Below are positions 45,758 through 58,399 of a DNA stretch of 64,000 bases, piece by piece (position 1 is the first letter of the stretch; the number at the start of each line of letters is the position of its first letter). Position numbers and translations under genes: made by a program. The stretch covers positions 161,030,747 to 161,094,746 of the forward strand of contig NC_039363.1 in assembly GCF_003573695.1 (NCBI RefSeq), written 5' to 3'. A model generated the notes under the pieces. The model was not told the origin of the DNA. It did not search any database and saw nothing but the letters and a program-made list of their open reading frames with translations. This stretch comes from Papaver somniferum. Taxonomy: Eukaryota > Streptophyta > Magnoliopsida > Ranunculales > Papaveraceae.

Positions 45758-47071
45758 TAGGGGGAAAGCCAATCGGGTCTTGGATACTTGACTTCTAGTC
45801 AATATTTGGTGGACTTGGTAATAAGCTTTCCCCCTATCATTTTTATTTTTATTTATTGAGTTTAGGATCATTTCTAACAGCGAGATATGAAGGTAGATAT
45901 AACAAACGGCCAGAGCCATGTCATGTCGGGAGACGAGAACTTGAGATTGTGATGGGAATGAGCATATTTAGTTTACTACTGCTTGGGTCTCTTGTTGATG
46001 ATCATATTCTATTACCTCGTTCAGGATTTGAAGTACATCGTGTTCTCTCTCATATCACTTCATATAAATCAGGATTTGTGTATCGTTGAATCGTCTTCGT
46101 GTTCAATGGATCATAGGTTTTTTTTCAAGGGGGATGCATGCTAGATCACCTGTGTCAGTGGTTTTATTGTTCGTACTCTTATGTTTATCGGCGTTCTTGC
46201 CAGTTTAGAGAAAGCTGGCAAGAAAATCTGGAAATTCTTGTCGCAAATCGTTATCGCTAAAGTCTCTGCCAAAATATTAAGTTTAACCATGAAAAGATTA
46301 ATACAAAGAAATTATTTTCTCTACTAGACGATTCTTTGGTGTACAATCATACTAAAGTTAAAACTCACATGATTTCAAGTGCATCCATAGCGCTAAAATT
46401 TGGGAGAGATACCGGAAACAATGCATTGTTACCAAGTTTTTTTTTTATTTAAATCGGTACATTGTTCCCAAGAATTCTAATTCTAAAAGCTTAACAAGGT
46501 GAATAAGACTATGATTGAATAAGATTTCAGAAGGAGAGCAATTCATACGATGCTTTTTATTCGAGGTGTAAGATGGAAGCTACACTGAACCTATAAATAT
46601 GGTGAGGGAAGACATGGACGTTCTTTGGTCCGTCAAATTGGTGTACGTGTCTGTGATAGCGAATCTCTCTTTTAATGAAAGTCTGAATGGATCCTACGCT
46701 ACAGTATCTGGTGAATACCGATTCAAAAGAAATACAATATTTGGTGAACGCAAAAGAAAAATTACAGTTTTGCAAGAACAACTCCGATTGCAAAAACAAC
46801 TCCAATACTAAAATCACATCTTCTTTAATATTTAGGATCAAATTAATAATCTCAATATTTGAATGTTATCTAGGGTTTGTTAACACGTAATTAATAATAA
46901 AAAAACAAGGGTTAAAAAGGACGCAGAAGTACAGTTAGTTTGGGAAGATTAAAGGATGACATGGGATACTTAATTCCAAAAATATATTTTGATAAGGAAA
47001 AATCTTATTTTAAATCCACCTAATGATGGCCAGAAATCAAATATCCTATACCAACGTTAGCTTTCCCTCTA
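45758..47071. mobile_element. Candidate non-autonomous DNA transposon with ~65-bp imperfect TIRs
   Basis: The left end tagggggaaagccaat aligns with the reverse complement of the right end (tagagggaaagctaac), and similarity continues inward about 65 bp (ggata.ttga.ttct... and ggtgga.tt) with one indel. TA is present at both outer borders. A third end-like motif, gctttccccc at 45825-45834, forms a perfect 12-bp inverted repeat with the left end. No transposase is visible, and the superfamily is undetermined. Confidence 0.45.
45856..46089 (+). CDS. Unrecognised 77-codon frame inside the candidate transposon
   Basis: The frame is open without an early ATG; the first codon is TTG. It contains RYEGRYNKRPEPCHVGRREL and a hydrophobic segment (GMSIFSLLLLGSL). 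It may be a captured fragment or chance. Confidence 0.15.
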   Translation: MSLGSFLTARYEGRYNKRPEPCHVGRRELEIVMGMSIFSLLLLGSLVDDHILLPRSGFEVHRVLSHITSYKSGFVYR

Positions 47072-47416
47072 AAAACTTTCCTCTTATTAATTATCTATTT
47101 TATATTTTTAAATAATTATGGACCAAACAGAAAATGCTTTTTCCCGCAGGATCATATGGTCTTGTGACCACCTAAAAAAGGATAATATCCCTTTTGGGCC
47201 AAGGACCAAATGATAAATTTTCAAGATAAAAATTAATTTGGTGATGTGGTGGTGACTCGTGATTAAGATTAGTACGGGATGAAAATTCGATATATTTAAG
47301 TGGATCCCAATTTTCAGATCACATTTCTTCTTCTTTGTTAAAATCCCTCCCCATTAATTATCATCAATCAATTTCCACTTTCCTTTGGATTCCGAAACCA
47401 ATAAACAGAAAGAACT
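46090..47416. other. Candidate-transposon interior and ribokinase upstream region
   Basis: No supported gene lies here. A possible TATA element (gatatatttaagtgg, near 47289) lies about 125 bases upstream of the ribokinase ATG, in a suitable place for a promoter. Confidence 0.4.
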
Positions 47417-49603
47417 ATGAGAGGCATTACATATTCAACATCACAAAACTGGATTACCAACGACAACAACAGAACCCAACAGCAATCTGCTAAGAAAGCC
47501 CTAAACACAAATACAAATTACCTGAATACAACAAAATCAGCAACAAAAACAAAACAATGTCCACCCTTTTCAATCAATTCCTCCAAAACCCTAACACCCA
47601 AAACTGATAACCCACCATTAGTTGTTGTTGGTTCAGCTAATGCTGATATTTATGTTGAAATTGATAGACTTCCTAAAGAAGGTGAAACTATATCAGCTAA
47701 AACAGGTCAGACCTTAGCTGGTGGTAAAGGTGCTAATCAAGCTGTTTGCAGTGGTAAACTATCTTATCCAACATACTTTTTAGGTCAAGTTGGTGAAGAT
47801 GCACACGGGAATTTGATTACTGAGGCGTTAAGAGATAGTGGTGTTTATATTGATCATCTTAATACTGTTTCATCTGCTCCTACCGGACATGCTGTTGTTA
47901 TGCTACAAGCTGATGGTCAAAATTCTATTATTATTGTTGGTGGTGCTAATATGTCTTGTTGGCCTCATACATTATCGAATCAAGATTTAGATATTATTAA
48001 AAATGCTGGGATTGTTTTGCTTCAGAGAGAAATACCTGATTCTGTCAATATTCAAGTGGCTAAGGTCAGGATTCTTTGCTTTTTCTACTTTATTTTTAAT
48101 GTAACAATGACTTTTTGTTGAACTTGGGGTTTTGGCTACTATTTGGATTCCATGTTTGGAGCCTGTGTTATTATCTTGTATAAATGCTTGTGGAATGTGG
48201 TGTTTTTATGTATACTTTATTCACATTTTGATTTGAAACTTGGAATTTTGCTCAGGCTGCAAGGAGTGCAGGTGTTCCAGTGATTCTAGATACTGGCGGA
48301 ATGGAAGGACCAATTCCTGTAGAGTTACTAACTCATGTGGATATTTTGAGCCCAAATGAAACTGAATTGGCGCGTTTGACAGGAATGCCGACTGAAAGTT
48401 TTGAACAAATTAGCCAAGCTGTAGCAAAATGTCATGAATTGGTGAGTTTCAATCTAGTAGTATTGAGCAAGTGCTGACTAGCAAATGTTGCTGGCCTAAA
48501 GTTCTTTTTTTTTTTTGACCAAGTGGAGTTACTTTTGCTCAAATTTTGATAACAATTTTGTGCTTAGATTGGGTAAAGACGGTGAGTATATTACTAGAGA
48601 AATCAAGGGTGCCGCTGTTTTGTTATAGGATTGAATCTGTTCATTTGACTTCAATATATCAGATGTACAATGCTTGTAAAAATAAAAATGAAAATCATAT
48701 GTCCGGGTCTGGTGAACTAGGTGTAGAAATATGTACTTTCCAAGAAACAGATTTAGGATACCAACCGTACGTCTGATCTTTATCGTGAAAGAACCAAATT
48801 ATGTACTCTAATACATTCCTTTGGAGCACTACAAGAGCTTGTCCAGGTTTTGAAAGATTAAAATTAGCACTTTTGTTGATTTCAATTTGATTTTGTTCAA
48901 CTTTGATTTTTTTAAGAAAACAATAAGTTTACACCCAATGATTCCAAATTCTGATTGTCATGCTTGTGATGAAACTGGTACGATCTAAAAAAACTGTGAA
49001 TCATCAAGTACCCATCATCACATTTGCTGCCTAGCTGATTGGTACCCTAAGAGCATTTCTGTTATGGTATGTGCTATGCAAGAGGCAGAATGCCAGCACT
49101 ACTCCAACTCATTCACGAAGGGAGTAGACTGAGCATGAGTAACACACTTCTCTTTTTGACTAACAAAGTGTTTCAAATATCACCAGCACTACTCCAACTC
49201 ATTCACACTTTTGCAGGGTGCCAAACAAGTCCTAGTAAAACTTGGGACAAAAGGATCAGCTCTATTTGTAGAGGGAGAGGAACCAATTGAACAGCCCATG
49301 ATTGCAGCCAAAAAAGTCCTCGACACAACTGGGGCTGGTGATACTTTTACTGCTGCTTTCTCTGTGGCGCTCGTCGAGGGCAAGTCCGTAAGGGAATGCT
49401 TGAGGTTTGCTGGTATGGACAACGTCAACTTGTTTTACAACTTTGTCACTTCTTTTTCATTTTCATAAATAGAACAAAGTGTCATAGTCGCAATGTTTTG
49501 TGGTGTTGCAGCTGCAGCAGCTTCTCTCTGTGTTCAAGTTAAAGGGGCAATCCCAAGCATGCCAGACAGAGAAGCTGTTTTCAATCTTCTTCAATGTCTT
49601 TGA
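47417..49603 (+). CDS. RBSK: Ribokinase, plastid-type (PfkB family)
   Basis: Four exons join in frame with GT-AG introns: 47417-48064, 48256-48441, 49217-49412, 49512-49603. The product is 373 residues, close to plant ribokinases. Residues 1-60 are Ser/Thr/Asn/Lys-rich with few acidic residues, resembling a chloroplast transit peptide. The PfkB fold follows: VVVGSANADIYVEIDRLP (69-86), AGGKGANQAVCSGKL (101-115), the LDTGG strand, DILSPNETELARLTG, and the ATP/anion-hole motif DTTGAGDTFTAAF (314-326) with catalytic Asp at about 320. It phosphorylates D-ribose to ribose 5-phosphate, recycling ribose from nucleoside breakdown. Intron 2 is 775 nt. The ATG is the first in the frame, preceded by a plausible leader. 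Confidence 0.95.
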
Positions 49604-49635
49604 GTAATGTTTTTTACTTTTTGTATTTCTAGATC

Positions 49636-49636
<1 letters not shown>

Positions 49637-49669
<33 letters not shown>
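49637..49669. repeat. Poly-T run of about 32 bp in the ribokinase 3' flank
   Basis: This is a simple homopolymer. It could be the tail of a small retroposon on the minus strand, but no body is recognised. Confidence 0.9.
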
Positions 49670-49671
<2 letters not shown>

Positions 49672-49960
49672 ATTTTAGTTGCGGTAAGTTCTCTAGTGAA
49701 AAGCTAATAATATGCTATATACTAGAGGTGGTAACATTCGTTTGAAGAATAAATAAAATGTTTTTCCCTTATGTCAGGTCCCTTAATTGTTCTTTTGTAG
49801 TGCACTAAAATATCTTCGTGGGTATCTTTGGAATTTTTTCTTAGAAATAAGACACTCTCAAATTTTAATATCACACTTCAGACTGTTCAATCTTTTACTT
49901 TAAAGATGACCAATCATTGTGCAGCGCTGTAGATTCGAACATTTGGATTTTGGCTGGAAG

Positions 49961-50666
49961 TAGGGGTGTAAATAATACCCGAAAATACTCGGCCTGCCTG
50001 TATCCGTCCGAGCCCGTACCCGAAGTAGCCCAAAGCCTGTTATGGCCCGTCATGGACCACCCGGCCTGGACTGGATTAATTTAGTAGGCGGTCTCGGGCT
50101 TTGCGATTAATTATGATGCCCGGCCTGAAAGCCTTTTATGTGCCATTAATCATTTAATATCCTCTTAAAAAGACTTAAAAGTTACAATTTTATAATTGTC
50201 AATTTTATGTCAAGAAAAATAAAATATATAATTGTTTTTTTACTTATAATTAACCTTTTCAAAACATTAATGGTAATATATTTTCTTATTAGAAAGTTTA
50301 TTGTACTCTAATTAATTATTTATTATAGGCTAAAATTAAAAATTTGTCAGTGTAATTTAAATATAAAATAATACTATCACTTATGATATGAGATGTTGGA
50401 AAAGAAAGGATATTTTATTTAATACCGTTCATTTGAAAATTTAAACTTAAAAAAAAAAAAAATCAAAATAGTGGCCTGTCCGGCCCGATCTGGCATGCAC
50501 GTATAAAAAGCGGGCTTTGGGCGGTCTTTGGGTAGCAAATTATATACTTGTGCCCGACCTGTCCGGCCTGAGTTTGTTTACGGGCTCACAAATATTAAGC
50601 CTGGCCTGCCCGACCTGTCTTAGTTTTTGGGTCGGGCGGCCCTGCCTGCCCGAATTTACACCCCTA
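49961..50666. mobile_element. hAT-like MITE, 706 bp, with 8-bp target-site duplication
   Basis: The ends TAGGGGTGTAAAT and the inverted ATTTACACCCCTA form perfect TIRs of about 13 bp. The flanks gctggaag (49953-49960) and actggaag (50667-50674) make an 8-bp TSD with one mismatch. TAGGGGTG termini and 8-bp duplications are typical of hAT elements. The subterminal parts are rich in GGCCTGCC/GGCCCG words on both sides. There is no transposase frame. Confidence 0.85.
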
Positions 50667-50674
50667 ACTGGAAG

Positions 50675-51137
50675 TAAGGTTTAAACTCTGCCTGCAAGTT
50701 TAGTAAAAGAAAAATGGAAATACGTGCGAGTCAGAAAAACATTGAATCTTGTTGGCGGTTGATATACTGCCATTGCAGTTCTACCATGACCATGGAGTTT
50801 TTGTTAGAAAAAACGGGTTTTGATTTAAAAACCAAATATGCACCGATTATGATTTGATCCCTAGACCTATTATGCACTAGTTTTTTTTTTTCATTTGAAT
50901 AGATAAAACAATCTATCTTACAAAAATAAATGGTTTTTGTCAAATCCGACGACTTTGACTAAGTTCTTTTGAGCCATGGACGGCTCCTATTACTATCAAA
51001 ATACATGAAATGGAAAAGGATAACTCCCTTAAATAATTATATATCTCTTACACATTAACTCACCACTGAACATATTCGACCAAAAACGGAGTTATGAAAA
51101 TATTCTACCTTCACATAAATCAACAGTAAACTACCCA
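50675..51137. other. Intergenic, nothing recognised
   Basis: AT-rich DNA between the hAT-like MITE and the tandem array. No gene or repeat is supported. Confidence 0.5.
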
Positions 51138-52851
51138 TCTTTTTGGTGAACTGCTTAGTTCTTAAACTTTCCTATTGATATACAAATTAAGTCCTAACAC
51201 AAAACATCCCAAAACAATTCAAATAAAGTGAGACTATATTGACATTTAGCACTGGAGATGGATGCTGGCTCTTCTCTCTATATGTAAGGCCGACTAATAT
51301 TAGCTCGCTCAATTCCTGCAGATTTTCCAAACTGACTAACACACCTACGACAACAAATAAGTAAAAACCTGGAAACATAAGATTTAGAATTTAAACAATT
51401 ACTGAAAGGCTAGACCAATAAATACCGGTTAGACAAGTGTTTGCATCCCAAGATTCAAGATTTTCGAATTCGGTGAAATTGAACTTGTGAAGAAGAATTC
51501 CAACAGAAGTGTTGCAGATGAGGTTTACTTCGATATCCCATTTGAAGAAGAGGCGGGGTCATTGCAAACGGGTCTGAATATTCTCGCGAGGATAGTAAAT
51601 TTGTTAAAGGGCACATCACCTATGCGTAGCAAGGATCAAATTTCAAGATTAGGTTCTTTGGCACAACCCCATTTAATTAATTTTCCTGAGCATACATATA
51701 AATTATTTTTGAAACACGCAGTCGCCTACAATTTTAGAAAATTCTTAGAGGGGTCAGTGCTACTTACGTTATCATCGATCACGAAGACATCTAAGCTTAT
51801 AACGTCTTTCTTCCCCATAAAACCTAATTCGTTCCACTTTCGAGATATTAGAATGCCTGTCATCCATGATTCACATTTTTAAGCTAATCCTATATACCTG
51901 AATGGTTTGTAGTTGGTCGACCAGAGAGTCTAGGAAGGGCTGGTGCAAATCTGGGAACTCATGTAGCAACTTATATGAGTATGCGCAAGAAATAACATCC
52001 ATCTCAGGTGGAAAATCAAAAGAATAAAAAACTAAATCTATTTCACCCAAAAGTTTTGCAAGACTAAGAAAGGTAGATGTGGCTGAATTGAGGGGTTTTA
52101 CAGGTGTGGTACTTCACTCTAAGCTGTCAGAAAATTTTATCCTTGTGTAGTAATGCTAAGATCCTTAAATTAAATGAGTTGACGAAAAGTCTAAGCTCAA
52201 TGCAAAAATTACCATTAGTTAATGAATCTTATAGAAGATCCAAATGCAGTAAAGCACAAATAGATAATGTATAATACAGTTAGTGAGTTTATCATCAATA
52301 CCTTTAGGATAATGGGTTCGGGACCATCTGCACCTCCTTTGGTTTTTTTCAAGCATCCACATTGATACTGCTGCTATTGCTCTTAAAAAATGATAAATAT
52401 TGAGTTTGTCCGAAACACCATCTCCTGCAAATAGCCAATGGATTTAATAACCTTTAATGGAAAGATAATGTTTTTCAGTATTGCCGAGCACAAAAACAAT
52501 CGTTTTTCAAGCTTTACCTGATAGTTAAACGAATCAAATGTATGGAAGGCTAAGGAGATTAGTAGAAATTATGGGAAAACAAAAACATTAAAACCAATCA
52601 ACACAACTATTGAACATTTTTCAAATAGAAAACTGATTGATTCTATTACTCTTCGGTTCTCTTCTTTTCTTGGTTTTTTATGTATTTGTCTGAACAAAAA
52701 CTATATATATTTGTCGTAGCTAATAAACTCGATCAATTTTAGGCTTAATGTGAAGGTCTAATTCATTTGTTCCATAAATTTTTACCAGAAACTATTTAAA
52801 CGCAAATTATCTAATATCATCAAATCAAAAGCTGTAAAGAAATAAGCTTAT
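51138..52851. repeat. Array unit 1
   Basis: The plus-strand frame 51487-51882 ends two bases earlier than in units 2 and 3 through a small indel (catttttaag). The minus-strand frame 51378-51187 (63 codons, LENLQELSELILVGL) is open. Confidence 0.85.
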
Positions 52852-54565
52852 TCTTTATGGTGAACTATTTAGTTCTTAAACTTTCCAACTGATATACAAA
52901 TTAAGTCCTGACACAAAACATCCAAAAACAATTCAAATAAAGTGAGACTATATTGACATTTAGCATTGGAGATGGATGTTGGCTCTTCTCTCTATATGCA
53001 AGGACGACTAATATTAGCTCTCTCAATTCCTGCAGATTTTCCAAACTGACTAACATACCTACGAAAACAAATAAGTAAAAACCTGGAAACATAAGATCTA
53101 GAATTTAAACAATTACTGAAAGGCTAGACCAATAAATACCGGTTAGACAAGTGTTTGCATCCCAAGATTCAAGATTTTCGAATTCGGTGAAATTGAACTT
53201 GTGAAGAGGAATTCCAACAGAAGTGTTGCATATGAGGTTTACATCGGTATCCCATTTGAAGAAGAGGCGGGGTCATTGCAAACGGGTCGGAATATTCTCG
53301 CGAGGATTGTAAATTTGTTAAAGGGCACATCACTTATGCGTAGCAAGGATCAAATTTCAAGATTAGGTTCTTTGGTACAACCCCATTTAATTAATTTTCC
53401 TGAGCATACATATAGATTATTTTTGAAACACGCAGTCGCCTACAATTTTAGAAAATTCTTAGAGGGGTCAGTGCTACTTACGTTATCATCGATCACGAAG
53501 ACATCTAAGCTTATAACGTCTTTATTCCCCATAAAACCTAATTCGTTCCACTTTCGAGATATTAGAATGCGTGTCATCCATGATTCGTATTTTCAGCTAA
53601 TCCTATATACCTGAATGGTTTGTAGTTGGTCGACCGGAGAGTCTGGGAAGGGCTGGTGCAAATCTGGGAACTCATGTAGCAACGTACATGAGTATGCGCA
53701 AGAAATAAAATCCATCTCAGGTGGAAAATCAAAAGAATAAAAAACTAAATCTATTTCACCCAAAAGTTTTGCGAGACTAAGAAAGGTAGATGTGGCTGAA
53801 TTGAGGGGTTTTACAGGTGTGGTACTTCACTCTAAGTTGTCAGAAAATTTTATCCTTGTGTAGTAATGCCAATATCCTTAAATTAAATGAGTTGACGAAA
53901 AGTCTGAGCTCAATGCAAAAATTACCATTAGTTAATGAATCTTATAGAAGATCCAAATGTAGTAAAGCACAAATAGATAAAGTATAATACAGTTAGTGAG
54001 TTTATCATCAATACCTTTAGGATAATGGGTTCGGGACCATCTGCACCTCCTTTGGTTTTTTTCAAGCATCCACATTGATACTGCTGCTATTGCTCTTAAA
54101 AAATGATAAATACTGAGTTGGTCCGAAACACCATCTCCAGCAAATAACCAATGGTTTTAATAACCTTTAATGGAAAAGATAACGTTTTTCAGTATTGCCG
54201 AGCACAAAGACAATCGTTTTTCAAGCTTTACCCGATAGTTAAACGAATCAAATGTATGGAAGGCTAAGGAGATTAGTAGAAATTATGGGAAAACAAAAAC
54301 ATTAAAACCAATCAACACAACTATTGAACATTTTCCAAATACAAATCTGATTGATTCTATTACTCTTCGGTTCTTTTCTTTTCTTGATTTTTTATGTATT
54401 TGTCTGAACAAAAACTGTATATATTTGTCGTAGCTAATAAACTCGATCAATTTTAGGCTTAATGTGAAGATCTAATTCATTTGCTCCATAAATTCTTACC
54501 AGAAACTATTTAAACGCAAATTATCTAATATCATCAAATCAAAAGCTGTAAAGAAATAAGCTTAT
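52852..54565. repeat. Array unit 2
   Basis: It carries the plus-strand frame 53201-53614 (137 codons) and the minus-strand frame 53092-52901. Its sequence is closest to unit 3. Confidence 0.85.
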
Positions 54566-56279
54566 TCTTTATGGTGAACTGTTTAGTTCTTAAACTTTCG
54601 AACTGATATACAAATTAAGTCCTAACACAAAACATCCCAAAACAATTCAAATAAAGTGAGACTATATTGACATTTAGCACTGGAGATGGATGCTGGCTCT
54701 TCTCTCTATATACAAGGCCGACTAATATTAGCTCTCTCAATTCCTGCAGATTTTCCAAACTGACTAACATACCTACGACAACAAATAAGTAAAAACCTGG
54801 AAACATAAGATCTAGAATTTAAACAAATACTGAAAGGCTAGACCAATAAATACTGGTTAGACAAGTGTTTTCATCCCAAGATTCAAGATTTTCGAATTCG
54901 GTGAAATTGAACTTGTGAAGAGGAATTCCAACAGAAGTGTTGCAGATGAGGTTTACATCGGTATCCCATTTGAAGAAGAGGCGGGGTCATTGCAAACGGG
55001 TCGGAATATTCTCGCGAGGATAGTAAATTTGTTAAAGGGCACATCACCTATGCGTAGCAAGGATCAAATTTCAAGATTAGGTTCTTTGGTACAACCCCAT
55101 TTAATTAATTTTCCTCAGCATACATATAAATTATTTTTGAAACACGCAGTCGCCTACAATTTTAGAAAATTCTTAGAGGGGTCAGTGCTACTTACGTTAT
55201 CATCGATCACGAAGACATCTAAGCTTATAACGTCTTTATTCTCCATAAAACCTAATTCGTTCCACTTTCGAGATATTAGAATGCGTGTCATCCATGATTC
55301 GTATTTTCAACTAATCCTATATACCTGAATGGTTTGTAGTTGGTCGACCGGAGAGTCTGGGAAGGGCTGGTGCAAATCTGGGAACTCATGTAGCAACGTA
55401 CATGAGTATGCGCAAGAAATAACATCCATCTCAGGTGGAAAATCAAAAGAATAACAAACTAAATCTATTTCACCCAAAAGTTTTGCGAGACTAAGAAAGG
55501 TAGATGTGGCTGAATTGTGGGGTCTTACAGGTGTGGTACTTCACTCTCAGCTGCCAGAAAATTTTATCCTTGTATAGTAATGCTAAGCTCCATAAATTAA
55601 ACGAGTTGACGAAAAGTCTGAGCTCATTGCAAAAATTACCATTAGTAGAATCTTATAGAAGATCCAAATGCAGTAAAGCACAAATAGATAAAGTATAATA
55701 CAGTTAGTGAGTTTATCATCAATACCTTTAGGATAATGGGTTCGGGACCATCTGAACCTCCTTTGGTTTTTTTCAAGCATCCACATTGATACTGCTGCTA
55801 TTGCTCTTAAAAAATGATAAATACTGAGTTGGTCCGAAACACCATCTCCAGCAAATAGCCAATGGTTTTAATAACCTTTAATGGAAAAGATAACGTTTTT
55901 CAGTATTGCCGAGCACAAAGGCAATCGTTTTTCAAGCTTTACCCGATAGTTAAACGAATCAAATGTATGGAAGGCTAAGGAGATTAGTAGAAATTATGGG
56001 AAAACAAAAACATTAAAACCAATCAACACAACTATTGAACATTTTCCAAATACAAAACTGATTGATTCTATTACTCTTCGGTTCTCTTCTTTTCTTGATT
56101 TTTTATGTATTTGTCTGAACAAAAACTGTATATATTTTTCGTAGCTAATAAACTCGATCAATTTTAGGCTTAATGTGAAGGTCTAATTCATTTGTTCCAT
56201 AAATTCTTACCAGAAACTATTTAAACGCAAATTATCTAATATCATCAAATCAAAAGCTGTAAAGAAATAAGCTTATTCT
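54566..56279. repeat. Array unit 3
   Basis: It carries the plus-strand frame 54915-55328 and the minus-strand frame 54806-54615. It lacks three bases near 55649 (attagtagaatc against attagttaatgaatc). Confidence 0.85.
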
Positions 56280-57781
56280 TTATAGTGAACTGTTTAGTTC
56301 ATAAACTTTCGAACTGATATACAAATTAAGTCCTAACACAAAACATCCCAAAACAATTCAAATAAAGTGAGACTATATTGACATTTAGCACTGTAGATGG
56401 ATGCTGGCTCTTCTCTCTATATGCAAGGCCGACTAATATTAGCTCTCTCAATTCCTGCAGATTTTCCAAAACTGACTAACACACCTACGACAACAAATAA
56501 GTAAAAACCTGGAAACATAAGATCTAGAATTTAAACAATTACTGAAAGGCTAGACCAATAAATACCGGTTAGACAAGTGTTTGCATCCCAAGATTCAAGA
56601 TTTTCGAATTCGGTGAAATTGAACTTGTGAAGAAGAATTCCAACAGAAGTGTTGCAAATGAGGTTTACTTCGATATCCCATTTGAAGAAGAGGCGGAGTC
56701 ATTGCAAACGGATCAGAATATTCTCGCGAGGATAGTAAATTTGTTAAAGGGCACATCACCTATGCTTATCAAGGATCAAATTTCAAGATTAGGTTCTTTG
56801 GTACAACCCCATTTAATTAATTTTCCTGAGCATACATATAGATTATTTTTGAAACACGCAGTCGCCTACAATTTTAGAAAATTCTTAGAGGGGTCAGTGC
56901 TACTTACGTTATCATCGATCACGAAGACATCTAATCTTATAACGTCTTTCTTCCCCATAAAACCTAATTTGTTCCACTTTCGAGGTATTAGAATGCCTGT
57001 CATCCATGATTCGCATTTTTCAGCTAATCCTATATACCTGAATGGTTTGTAGTTGGTCGACCAGAGAGTCTGGGAAGGGCTGGTGCAAATCTTGGAACTC
57101 ATGTAGCAACGTATATGAGTATGCGCAAGAAATAACATCCATCTCAGGTGGAAAATCAAAAGAATAAAAAACTAAATCTATTTCACCCAAAAGTTTTGCA
57201 AGACTAAGAAAGGTAGATGTGGCTGGATTGAGGGGTTTTACAGGTGTGGTACTTCACTCTAAGTTGTCAGAAAATTTTATCCTTGTGTAGTAATGCTAAG
57301 ATCCATAAATTAAATGAGTTGACGAAAAGTCTAAGCTCAATGCAAAAACTACCACTAGTTAATGAATCTTATAGAAGATCCAAATGCAGTAAAGCACAAA
57401 TAGATAAAGTATAATACAGTTAGTGAGTTTATCATCAATACCTTTAGGATAATGGGTTCGGGACCATCTGCACCTCCTTTGGTTTTTTTCAAGCATCCAC
57501 ATTGATACTGCTGCTATTGCTCTTAAAAAATGATAAATACTGAGTTGGTCCGAAACACCATCTCCTGCAAATAGCCAATGGATTTAATAACCTTTAATGG
57601 AAAAGATAATGTTTTTCAGTATTGCCGAGTACAAAAACAATCGTTTTTCAAGCTTTACCTGATAGTTAAACGAATCAAATGTATGGAAGGCTAAGGAGAT
57701 TAGTAGAAATTATGGGAAAACAAAAACATTAAAACCAATCAATACAACTATTGAACATTTTCCAAATAGAAAACTGATTGA
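56280..57781. repeat. Array unit 4, truncated at its right end
   Basis: The plus-strand frame 56627-57052 is extended to 141 codons by a frameshift near its end. An extra base (ttccaaaactg, near 56469) breaks the minus-strand 63-codon frame. The unit ends about 210 bp short. Confidence 0.85.
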
Positions 57782-58018
57782 AATACCCAATATTAAGAAT
57801 TCTAGGGCTTACCCTTTGATATCGAAACCCAATATTAAGAGAGAGAACTAAGAACCCTGATTTGAAATACCTCAAATGAGTCATACCTATCTGTTGGGCA
57901 GATTTATAGATACATCTTATAGGTTAGTGATCTCATGAGAAGAAACGTATGTGGGTGAGTTAATGAGGTTCAAAGAAAATTCCATTCGATTGCCTCTATA
58001 TTGATTTCAAAGAAATAT

Positions 58019-58372
58019 TCAACATAAATCCCATTGATTGCCAAGGTTTTGAAACGGACAGGACTTGGTCCTCATCTGTGTGTTTTGTTTTCGTTTTCCA
58101 TCACGGGATTCATTAGAGGCATTGAATGTGGAACAAGCTGTGTATGTGAGACACTCCCAGACGTTGGATGACAGTTGTGTATGTGTAATACTAATATGCT
58201 TTTCCTTATGCTTATGAAGCAGGGATTCAATAGTAAATTCTTTTCCTACTATTATGCTCAATTTTTGGATAAAGGACATATTTTTTGATCGATTTGTTTT
58301 GCAGAATTTTTGCATGTATCGTTGCGGATTTTTGTTTGTAGAGGACATATTGATAAAAGAGCTAGCGTCCAT
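58019..58372 (-). CDS. Unrecognised 117-codon minus-strand frame
   Basis: The ATG frame is basic and Ser/Asn/Lys-rich (MSFIQKLSIIVGKEFTIESL, then LLHKHKEKHISITHTQ). There is no domain, signal peptide or membrane segment. It lies just right of the 1714-bp array in the orientation of the array's exon-like minus-strand pieces, so it might be an upstream exon of whatever gene seeded the array. Chance is also possible. Confidence 0.25.
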   Translation of the reverse strand: MDASSFINMSSTNKNPQRYMQKFCKTNRSKNMSFIQKLSIIVGKEFTIESLLHKHKEKHISITHTQLSSNVWECLTYTACSTFNASNESRDGKRKQNTQMRTKSCPFQNLGNQWDLC

Positions 58373-58399
58373 CTCAGGCTAATCATTTAAACAAACACT

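Larger units (their letters stand above)
51138..57781. repeat. Recent tandem array, 1714-bp unit, about 3.9 copies
   Basis: Homologous landmarks repeat at 1714, 1714 and 1712 bp: for example gaagaggcggggtcattgca near 51549, 53263 and 54977, with a one-base variant near 56689. Homology begins at 51138 and ends at 57781, where the fourth unit breaks off after aaactgattga. Units differ by only a few per cent. Each carries, on the plus strand, an open frame of 131-141 codons (51487-51882, 53201-53614, 54915-55328, 56627-57052) beginning at GTG, not ATG. On the minus strand each has exon-like pieces bounded by GT and AG. None is recognised. Confidence 0.92.

Noticed and set aside
51487..57052. Calling the plus-strand frames in the four array units genes
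   Set aside because: They begin at GTG, lack an early ATG and have no recognised domain. In such a young array openness in all copies is not evidence of selection.
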